Shown: in pieces, positions 54,928 to 64,000 of the stretch
Layout of the letters: each line of letters opens with the position of its first letter
Position numbering within the stretch: the first letter of the stretch is position 1
Assembly: GCA_018401435.1 (NCBI GenBank)
Contig: JAGYJW010000028.1
Span: forward strand, 27,349 to 91,348
Origin: Deltaproteobacteria bacterium
GTDB lineage: Bacteria; Myxococcota_A; UBA796; UBA2385
Reading direction: 5' to 3'
Length of the DNA: 64,000 bases
The notes under the pieces: generated by a model
The model's database searches: none
What the model saw: only the letters and a program-made list of their open reading frames with translations
What the model was told of the DNA's origin: nothing
Position numbers and translations under genes: made by a program

Positions 54928-56187
54928 CTAGCCGACAGCCGCGACCCGCCCGCGGCGGGGTTCGAGGTGCAAGGAGCGCCAGGCGGACTCGGCCCAGGAG
55001 CGGTCGGCGGCGGACTGAAAGCTCGCCGTGATCAGCGCGGTGCTCGCCGGTCCGGTGACCCGCCCCACCAGGCGCAGCCCGCCATCCGAGGGGTGCGCGT
55101 CGAGCAGCTGGGCCGCGCCCACCACCCCATCGCCGCGGTGCACCAGCTGGGTGATGGCGGGGCCCGCAGAGATGCCTGCGGCAAGCTGGGGCGCGGCTCC
55201 CTCGACAATGCGAAGATCAAGTCTTCGTGTACCTTCCCAGGCAGCATAGCTGCCGTCGGGCGCCCATATTTCGCCCATCGAACCGGGCACCCGCAGCCAC
55301 CAATCTTGCGGCAGGCGCACGTCCACGGGGCGGCGGCGGTAACCAATGGGCGGCCAGGAGGTGGAGGTCTCTCCACGGCGGTGGACCACCTCGGAGTGCT
55401 CGGTGCGCAGATCGCCCAGGCTCTGCAGCTCGGCCCACTCCGACCAGGGCAGATCCAGATTGGGTTCGCCATCGTGGGCTTCGGCGAGCAGGCGATCCAC
55501 CTCTATGAGCAGGGCCCGCTCGGCCTCGTCCTGGGGCTCGCGCCAGCGCACCTGGGTCCACATCAAGGTCAGCGCCCGTCCCAGCGACACCCGCGGACCC
55601 AGGCCCGGCGTCGCCCAGGGGAAGGCCTCGTCCAGGCGCAGCGAGCCCACGGCGGCCCCGGCCAGCCAGGCCATGCCCCGCGGACCCAACGGCGTTGCGA
55701 CCAGGCTGTTGTGCTGGAAGCGGTGGCAGCCGGGCAGGAGCAGGTGGGGGAAGCGCTCGTCCACGGCGAGCTGATCCACCACCCGGCGGGCATCCTCCAG
55801 CAGGCGCTGCTGGGCACGCTCGCTGGCGGCGCGGGGATCGATCAGCGGCGCCTCGTCCCAGGCAAGGGACAGCTCCACCCCGAGGCGGCGCAGGCTGCGT
55901 CCCAGGTAGACCGCGAAGCCAGGCCCAACCGAGAAGGTGTCGGCCTCCACCCTGACCTGCAGCTCCGGCGAGACCTGGAAGCGCACCCCGCCATCGTTGG
56001 GGTGCAGCTTGAAGGCGAGGCCTTCTGTGCCGCTGGCCGCTCTGTCGCGGGTCAGCTGGGAGAGCAGCAGGCCATGGCGGACCCGGAACCAGCGCTCGAC
56101 CGCATCCAACACCCACCCGGGCGCGGGTTGGCCCGCACCGCTGAAGCGGCCGACAAGCTGCAGATCCGGGGCGCCCGGTTCAAGCAT
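54928..56187 (-). CDS. Protein of unknown function
   Basis: 419 residues from ATG 56187. No signal peptide or membrane helix. Sequence mixes beta-rich stretches (GVRFQVSPELQVRVEADTFS, RLVGRVTGPASTALITASFQ) with a TPR-free helical middle (VVDQLAVDERFPHLLLPG, SLGRALTLMWTQVRWREPQ). The first half recalls DUF2461-type proteins by order (AFKLHPNDGGVRFQVSPELQ) but this is weak. It lies downstream of atpC on the same strand (59-bp gap). No function assigned. Confidence 0.6.
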   Translation of the reverse strand: MLEPGAPDLQLVGRFSGAGQPAPGWVLDAVERWFRVRHGLLLSQLTRDRAASGTEGLAFKLHPNDGGVRFQVSPELQVRVEADTFSVGPGFAVYLGRSLRRLGVELSLAWDEAPLIDPRAASERAQQRLLEDARRVVDQLAVDERFPHLLLPGCHRFQHNSLVATPLGPRGMAWLAGAAVGSLRLDEAFPWATPGLGPRVSLGRALTLMWTQVRWREPQDEAERALLIEVDRLLAEAHDGEPNLDLPWSEWAELQSLGDLRTEHSEVVHRRGETSTSWPPIGYRRRPVDVRLPQDWWLRVPGSMGEIWAPDGSYAAWEGTRRLDLRIVEGAAPQLAAGISAGPAITQLVHRGDGVVGAAQLLDAHPSDGGLRLVGRVTGPASTALITASFQSAADRSWAESAWRSLHLEPRRGRVAAVG

Positions 56188-56246
56188 CCCGCCGCCTAAC
56201 GGTTGTTCGGTGTGGGGGCTTCAGCCAACAATCGTGCCCCCCTTCA

Positions 56247-56639
56247 TCAGGCCTCGGTTCGGGCGCGCGCGAGCTCGACGTCGCGGCTGGCCTTGTCCCA
56301 GTCCGCAGAGCCGGGGGCCGCGGCGGCCTGCCGAGCCTCTGCCGCAGCCAGGGCCTCTGCCGCAGCGGCCTTGTCCACCGACGCGGCAGCCACGCACGAG
56401 TCCACCAGCAGGGTGACCCGGTCAGGCCCCACCTCGGCGAAGCCGGGCCCCACCACGAGGCGGGACGCGCCGTCCTTGGCGCCATGAAGGGCGACCACGC
56501 CCGCGCGGGTGACCGACAGCATGCTGGCGTGGCCCGGCAGGACGCCGAACTCACCCAGCACACCGGGGGCCTGCAGCTCGGCGACTTCGCCCATCCAAGC
56601 GACCTTGGCGGGGGTCACGATCTCGACGGTGAGGGGCAT
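56247..56639 (-). CDS. atpC: ATP synthase F1 epsilon subunit
   Basis: 130 residues. N-terminal beta-sandwich (MPLTVEIVTPAKVAWMGEVA, LGEFGVLPGHASMLSV) and C-terminal Ala-rich helical hairpin. Part of the rotor stalk; its C-terminal helices can inhibit ATP hydrolysis. Three bases after the atpD stop; last gene of the operon. Confidence 0.93.
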   Translation of the reverse strand: MPLTVEIVTPAKVAWMGEVAELQAPGVLGEFGVLPGHASMLSVTRAGVVALHGAKDGASRLVVGPGFAEVGPDRVTLLVDSCVAAASVDKAAAAEALAAAEARQAAAAPGSADWDKASRDVELARARTEA

Positions 56640-56642
56640 GGC

Positions 56643-58133
<1,491 letters not shown>

Positions 58134-58237
58134 GGTGGCTCCTGTGGGCTGATCGACGATCGGGTCGTGCGTCAGCCGTCGGCGGCGAGAGGATTGAACA
58201 GAAGGGAGGACAGAGAGAGGAAGGCGCGCATCGCGCG

Positions 58238-59116
58238 TCAGAGGGCTTCGGCCCCGCTGACGATCTCGATGAGCTCCTTGGTGATCGCAGCCTGGCGGGC
58301 GCGGTTGTAGTCCAAGGTGAGCCGATCGATCAGCTCGGAGGCGTTGCGCGTCGCAGCGTCCATGGCCGTCATGCGCTTGGCCTGCTCCCCGGCCTGGGTC
58401 TCCAGGAAGGCCTGGAGGATGCGGCCCCGCAGGGCCATCGGCAGCAGGCGACCGAGGATCTCCGCGCCATCGGGCTCGTAGATATACTCGTTGGAAGCGC
58501 CTGCATCGGCCGAATCGCCACCGCCGCCCGCGTTGATCTGCATGGGCAGCATCTGGGCGAAGCGGGGCTCCTGCACCATGACCGACTTGTACTCATTCCA
58601 GGCCAGCAGGCACTGGCTGAAGCGGTCATTCTTGAGGTCATCCACCAGGCGTTCGGCCAGCTCGTCGGCCACGTCGGGGTAGGCCGAGGGGTCGATGTCG
58701 ATCCGGGATTCGATGCCCGTCACACCGCGGGCCTTGAGGTAGTCGCGCACCTTCTTGCCATAAGAGACCACCTTGACCTTCTTGCCAGCGGCCTGAAGCT
58801 CGGTGATCTTTTCGGCCACTGCCCGGTTGATGATGCCGTTGAAGTTGCCGCAGAGACCGCGGTCGGCCGACATCACAACAATGAGCACATCGTCGGTGTT
58901 GTCGGGCTGAGCCAGCAGGGGGTGCTCGACATCCCCGGCGGCCTCGACCACCCGGGCCAGCACCCGGTTTAGGGTGGTCTGGTAGGGCTTGGCGGCCATG
59001 GCAGCCTGGGTGGCCCGAGCGAGCTTGGCGCCCGCCACGAGCTTCATGGCCCGCGTGATCTTGCGGGTGTTCTTGACCGACCCGATGCGGTCGCGGATGT
59101 CGCGGAGCGTTGCCAT
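58238..59116 (-). CDS. atpG: ATP synthase F1 gamma subunit
   Basis: 292 residues, normal length. MATLRDIRDRIGSVKNTRKI at the N-terminus and DAATRNASELIDRLTLDYNR at the C-terminus are the two coiled-coil helices of the rotor shaft; VVMSADRGLCGNFNGIINRA lies in the central Rossmann-like domain. Central stalk that turns inside the alpha-beta ring. 62 bp after atpA. Confidence 0.96.
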   Translation of the reverse strand: MATLRDIRDRIGSVKNTRKITRAMKLVAGAKLARATQAAMAAKPYQTTLNRVLARVVEAAGDVEHPLLAQPDNTDDVLIVVMSADRGLCGNFNGIINRAVAEKITELQAAGKKVKVVSYGKKVRDYLKARGVTGIESRIDIDPSAYPDVADELAERLVDDLKNDRFSQCLLAWNEYKSVMVQEPRFAQMLPMQINAGGGGDSADAGASNEYIYEPDGAEILGRLLPMALRGRILQAFLETQAGEQAKRMTAMDAATRNASELIDRLTLDYNRARQAAITKELIEIVSGAEAL

Positions 59117-59178
59117 CGTGTGTCCTGGTCATGCCGGGCAGGGAGGGCCCGCCCGGCAGAGGCAAGGGAGCGCAGGGT

Positions 59179-60714
<1,536 letters not shown>

Positions 60715-60817
60715 GGCAGGGCTCCTGAAGGCGGTGCAGGCCCTCCGAGTTGCGCGGTGCGCGGCTTCGGAGGCCGGTGATGGTCTGGGTACGAAAAGAA
60801 GAGAGGATGAGGGGCGG

Positions 60818-61396
60818 TCAGGCCTCGGCGCTGCCGCCGACCAGGTCGATGTCGCCGTCCGTGAGGGCCTTCTGCATGCTGGCCAGGCGGGCCCGGACGC
60901 TGGCGTCAAAGACCTTGTCGCCCACCCGGGCAACCAGCCCGCCGATCAAGGCTGCATCGACCTGGAAGTCGATGAGCACCTGCTTGCCGGTGGCTGCGTT
61001 GAGCGACTGGGAGACGCGCTTGGCGGTGGTGGCGTCCAGGGGCCGGGCGGACTGCACGGTGGCGCGCACCCGATTGGCCAGATCGTCGGCCATGGACTGG
61101 TAGACCTGTCGGATGTCGGGCAACAACCCGAAGCGACCGTTGTCCATCAGCAGGCGCAAGAAGTTGCGGGTGTGGGCGTGCTGGTTGAGGCGACCGAGCA
61201 CGGCCTCGAGCACGGCGCGGCGTTCGGCGCCGGTCACGCCGGGATTGCCGAGCACGTTGCGCAGCACGCCCTGGTCCTGGTCGAGCAAGGTCGCAAAGGC
61301 GTCGAGCTCGGAGCCGATGCGATCGACCACCTGGCCCTCTTCGGCCAGCCCGACGAGGGCGCGGGCGTAGCGGCGGGAAACGTTGCCGTCAGCCAT
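60818..61396 (-). CDS. atpH: ATP synthase F1 delta subunit (OSCP)
   Basis: 192 residues. RRYARALVGLAEEGQVVDRI at the N-terminus and IDFQVDAALIGGLVARVGDKVFDASVRA at the C-terminus (shown here in two parts: IDFQVDAALIGGLVARVGDK, VFDASVRARL) are the family ends. Connects alpha-beta to the b/b' stator. Overlaps atpF by 8 nt. Confidence 0.94.
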   Translation of the reverse strand: MADGNVSRRYARALVGLAEEGQVVDRIGSELDAFATLLDQDQGVLRNVLGNPGVTGAERRAVLEAVLGRLNQHAHTRNFLRLLMDNGRFGLLPDIRQVYQSMADDLANRVRATVQSARPLDATTAKRVSQSLNAATGKQVLIDFQVDAALIGGLVARVGDKVFDASVRARLASMQKALTDGDIDLVGGSAEA

Positions 61397-62006
61397 GGTC
61401 CACTCCGGGGGCCCGGGCCGAGGCCTGGGCGATGCTGTCGATGAAGTCGCCCGTCAGGCTGGCGTCGTCCCGGGCACCGATGCTGGACCGGAGCTGCTCG
61501 GCAGCGATCTCGACTGCGAGGCGGGCGGCGTCGGCCCGGAGGGTCTCGCGGGCGCGCCGGGTCTCGGCGACGATGGCGCGCTGCGCGTTGGCCGACACCG
61601 AGCGGGCGTCGGCATCGGCGCGGGCCAGGATGGTGTCCCGCTCGCGACCGGCTTCCAGCTCGGCTTCGGCGCGCATGGCCGCCAGCTCTTGTTCGAAGCC
61701 GTCGAGCTTGGCGGACAGGGCGTCATAGCGGGCCTGGGCGCTGGCGCGGGCCTGCGCAGAGTCCGCGAGCTCCTTGGCCACGCCGGTCTTGCGGGCGTTC
61801 AAGGCGTCGGGGATGACCTTGCGCAGCACGAAGCCGAGCACGGCGAGGAGCACGACGAGATTGAAGGCGTGCTGCCCGATTGCGGCCCAGGGGATCCCGT
61901 GGGCGTCGGCCCCACCGCCGCCTGCTGCGAAGGCCGGCAAGGACAGGAGACACAGGGGCAACGCGGCCAGAAGGGCGGCGCTACCGGCAGAGCGGTTCAT
62001 GGCCAT
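61389..62006 (-). CDS. atpF: ATP synthase subunit b
   Basis: 205 residues from ATG 62006, which overlaps the preceding stop (TGATG); a GTG one codon earlier is also in frame. Signal-like N-terminus (ALLAALPLCLLSLPAFAAGG), one membrane helix (AFNLVVLLAVLGFVLRKVIP) and a long charged coiled coil. The cleavable-looking extension before the membrane helix is seen in b subunits of several deltaproteobacteria. Pairs with b' to form the peripheral stalk. Confidence 0.92.
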   Translation of the reverse strand: MAMNRSAGSAALLAALPLCLLSLPAFAAGGGGADAHGIPWAAIGQHAFNLVVLLAVLGFVLRKVIPDALNARKTGVAKELADSAQARASAQARYDALSAKLDGFEQELAAMRAEAELEAGRERDTILARADADARSVSANAQRAIVAETRRARETLRADAARLAVEIAAEQLRSSIGARDDASLTGDFIDSIAQASARAPGVDHG

Positions 62007-62446
62007 CACCCCACCGCCACGGTGCGGCCCAGCACCCGAGCGGAGATATCCGAGGCCAGCGCGCGGGCGGTGGCCTCAAGGTTTGCGCGGGCAGCCTCGC
62101 GTTCGACAGCGATGCTGGCCACGGCTGCGGCAACCTGGGCGTCGGCGGCGGCGCGGGCCTCGTGCAGCCGGTGGTCAGCGCTCGCCTGGGCTTCAGCCCG
62201 CAGGCGCGTATGAAGCTCGGTCACCTGGGCACGGGCAGCAGCCAGACGAGCGTCGTAGTCCGCGATGCGGCCTTCAAGCTGCTCTTCGAGCTTGCGCGCC
62301 TCTGAGCGACCCGCCTCGATGACCCGCTCGCGGGCCTCGAGATAGTCGAGCATGGGCTTGAAGATGATGAAGTAAAGCGCGCCCAGGACCACCAAGAAGG
62401 GGGCCATCTGGATCGCGACAAGCGTGGGATTGGGAACGATCTCCAC
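62006..62446 (-). CDS. ATP synthase subunit b'
   Basis: 146 residues from GTG 62446 (GGAG at 62452-62455). N-terminal helix TLVAIQMAPFLVVLGALYFI and FKPMLDYLEARERVIEAG, then coiled coil. The presence of two different b-type subunits implies a b/b' heterodimeric stalk, as in cyanobacteria, alphaproteobacteria and myxobacteria. First gene of this operon; the a and c subunits are not in the window. Confidence 0.92.
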   Translation of the reverse strand: MEIVPNPTLVAIQMAPFLVVLGALYFIIFKPMLDYLEARERVIEAGRSEARKLEEQLEGRIADYDARLAAARAQVTELHTRLRAEAQASADHRLHEARAAADAQVAAAVASIAVEREAARANLEATARALASDISARVLGRTVAVG

Positions 62447-62645
62447 GGGGTCTCCGTAGATTCCTCGGAAGACACCGGACGAGTGCAGCAGCGCGCCCGG
62501 CCGGCGAGGCGACCGAATCGCAGATGCCTGCGAACCGACCGTTAGAGGCGGCCCGGCTATCCTCAGTGCTTCGGGCAGGCAAGCCCATGCGCGCGGCCCC
62601 AGGGCGCAAGGATCCCGTCCTGCTGCCCATCCAAGGCGAAAGCAA
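62447..62645 (-). other. Upstream region of the ATP synthase operon
   Basis: 199 bp between the outer-membrane protein stop and the first ATP synthase gene. It should contain the operon promoter, unless transcription reads through from the outer-membrane gene. No clear -35/-10 pair or RNA structure was found; no gene seen. Confidence 0.5.
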
Positions 62646-63317
62646 TCAGAAGCGGAAGCCGACCTGCAGGGCGGTGTCTCCCCGCAGGCTGACCGTGGCC
62701 GTGTAGGTGTCTTCGTCCACGGACTGGGCGCGGTGCAGGACGAAATGGTGCCTGGCTCCCAGGGTCAGGCCCGAGTCGAGCTGCACCTCGATGCCGGCGC
62801 CGGCGCGAAAGCCGAAGGCCGCAATGCGGGCCCGATCCTCCAGCGCCGTCTCGTCCCAGGCCGCCTGCTCGGCCTCCGAAAAGGACGCGTCCTGGTAGCG
62901 CACGAAAGGTACGACGCCGTAGGTGCCCAGGCCCAGCCAGGGCACGGCGCGCATGGGCTCGGGATTGCGCAGGTGGTAGCGCCAGTCGAAGCCGGGTCGC
63001 AGGGCCCCCACCATGCGCCGCGACAGGGTCTGCTCCTTGTCATCGACGGTGCCGGTCCAGGACAGTGTGCGCTGAAAAGCCAGCCCCAAACTGAATAAAA
63101 AGCTGCTGCGCCCCGCGGTTGGGCCGGCCCAGGCGGTCAGGGCTGGCTGCAAGAAGCCGTCGCCCTCCGCCGCTCCGGTGCCCGAGGTCGATCCGGACTG
63201 GACCCAGGCCAGGTCGCCGCGGTCGAAGGGACGCCAGTCAACCCCCGCCTGCCCGGCCGCGAGGGCAGGCGGGGAGGCGACGGCGAGGAGCGAGAGCAGC
63301 AACAGGTGGGCGCGCAT
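62646..63317 (-). CDS. Outer-membrane beta-barrel protein
   Basis: 223 residues with a signal peptide (LLLLSLLAVASPPALAAGQ). Predicted beta strands alternate (SSFLFSLGLAFQRTLSWTG, GFRAGAGIEVQLDSGLTLGA, TATVSLRGDTALQVGFRF) and the chain ends in Phe (GFRF), the usual outer-membrane assembly signal. Size fits an 8-10-strand barrel of OmpW/OmpA type. Function unknown. Precedes the ATP synthase operon on the same strand. Confidence 0.75.
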   Translation of the reverse strand: MRAHLLLLSLLAVASPPALAAGQAGVDWRPFDRGDLAWVQSGSTSGTGAAEGDGFLQPALTAWAGPTAGRSSFLFSLGLAFQRTLSWTGTVDDKEQTLSRRMVGALRPGFDWRYHLRNPEPMRAVPWLGLGTYGVVPFVRYQDASFSEAEQAAWDETALEDRARIAAFGFRAGAGIEVQLDSGLTLGARHHFVLHRAQSVDEDTYTATVSLRGDTALQVGFRF

Positions 63318-63355
63318 AGCGGCACGCTACCCGCAGGCGCCCCACGCTGCCAGCA

Positions 63356-64000
63356 TCAGGTCGCCAGGCTGTCCAGGGCGCGCCGCAGGGCGACCCGATG
63401 TTCGGCCACCAGCTCCTCCACCTCGTCCAAGATGAGGTCCTCGTCTTCATTCACAAGCTGCGGGGCAGGCGTTCCGGGCACCTCCCCGGTGGTCTCGTTG
63501 GGATCGCCGGCCCGGCGCGGGTCCACCGCGATGCGCACCTGCTCCCGGCCCTTGACGTGGCGCACGACCGATACCGGCAGGGGCACGAAGCCGGCCTCCA
63601 TGCCGGCGAGGGGCGTGAGGGGAGGGCGCTCGGAGGGGGCAGGCAAGGACTCTTCGAACCAGCCGGCGGCACGGGCCACGGCACCCTGGGTGGCGGACAC
63701 GGTCCAGCGCCGGCCCGCCTGGCGAATGGCGGAGAGGCCATCGCGCACGCTCCAGCGCAGGCCCGGGTTCGCGCGATCCAGGGCCTCGATGGCGGCGGCG
63801 ACGGCGCTGAGGTCGGCGAGGTCCCTGGCCTCGATGGTGCCGCTGGCCTCCAGGCTGCGGTCGGTGCAGGTGGCCGACAAGCCGACGGCGCGCAGGGTCT
63901 CGCGGATCTCGTGCTGAGCGCTGACGCTGAGCGGGTTTTCGGCCAGGGCGCGCAGGCGGACCCGACCATCGGGCGGGGGCAGGCGCAGCAGGCGGCCGCT
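63356..64000 (-). CDS. Protein of unknown function (5' end outside window)
   Basis: The frame is open to the right edge of the window (LRLPPPDGRVRLRALAENPL at the edge), so only the last ~214 residues are present. No recognised domain; a mixed alpha/beta part (LSAVAAAIEALDRANPGLRW) is followed by a basic stretch and an acidic C-terminus (NEDEDLILDEVEELVAEHR). An apparent start at 63880 is internal. Stops 38 bp before the outer-membrane protein start region. Confidence 0.6.
   Translation of the reverse strand, partial: SGRLLRLPPPDGRVRLRALAENPLSVSAQHEIRETLRAVGLSATCTDRSLEASGTIEARDLADLSAVAAAIEALDRANPGLRWSVRDGLSAIRQAGRRWTVSATQGAVARAAGWFEESLPAPSERPPLTPLAGMEAGFVPLPVSVVRHVKGREQVRIAVDPRRAGDPNETTGEVPGTPAPQLVNEDEDLILDEVEELVAEHRVALRRALDSLAT

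Overview
The window is very GC-rich with strong G/C preference at third codon positions. It carries many lipoproteins with short lipobox leaders, Cys/Asp-rich calcium-type repeats (CSDGxDNDxDG, CDGxDNDCDG), an FG-GAP protein, a protein ending in a MYXO-CTERM-like tail, a Ser/Thr kinase next to an ATPase, and an ATP synthase operon with both b and b' subunits. Together these suggest a myxobacterium-like member of the former Deltaproteobacteria (Myxococcota or a relative). That is an inference from gene style. No rRNA, tRNA, CRISPR array, insertion sequence or phage gene was recognised.

Layout. 1-9.3 kb: end of a radical SAM gene, an SGNH hydrolase, a GH13 amylase lipoprotein with a small HTH protein, a lipase-like lipoprotein, and a Ser/Thr kinase plus ATPase. 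9.4-17.4 kb: methyltransferase, a DGT-repeat lipoprotein, hemF, two Cys/Asp-repeat surface proteins (one with FG-GAP repeats) and an orphan-type dam. 17.7-25 kb: cation diffusion facilitator, TPR protein, MATE exporter, glycine-rich RRM protein and a sulfatase-fold TPR lipoprotein. 25-30.7 kb: lipoprotein, VOC protein, a toxin-antitoxin pair and pntAB. 30.7-38.3 kb: a phosphatase lipoprotein with an OprP-like porin, then a tightly overlapping set of a PLD-type nuclease lipoprotein, an HHH/beta-barrel protein and a lamin-tail-domain protein. 38.4-45.5 kb: a damaged membrane glycosyltransferase, methyltransferase, ECF-type sigma factor with a FecR-like partner, a PD-(D/E)XK-like protein, an ATP-grasp enzyme, a nucleotidase-like lipoprotein and a ferredoxin. 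45.6-56.2 kb: def, TPR protein, methyltransferase and ssb, a lipoprotein, copA, an exported protein, a voltage-gated channel and an unknown gene. 56.2-62.4 kb: ATP synthase genes in transcription order b', b, delta, alpha, gamma, beta, epsilon. 62.6-64 kb: an outer-membrane protein and the 3' part of an unknown gene.

The most interesting biology is (i) the 33.4-38.3 kb gene set, whose parts (nuclease fold, DNA-binding HHH on an outer-membrane barrel, anchored LTD protein) suggest surface handling of nucleic acid; (ii) a bacterial one-domain voltage-gated channel with a calcium-channel-like TGEDW filter; and (iii) a MqsA/YgiT-type antitoxin with a DUF4258-like toxin interrupted by an in-frame TGA.

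A caution for any user: about ten genes show apparent one-base shifts or in-frame stops, mostly in G/C runs or simple repeats, and some come in compensating pairs. Either the consensus has local indel errors or these loci are decaying. Whole-gene coordinates for those loci join the frames across the break and are marked as such.
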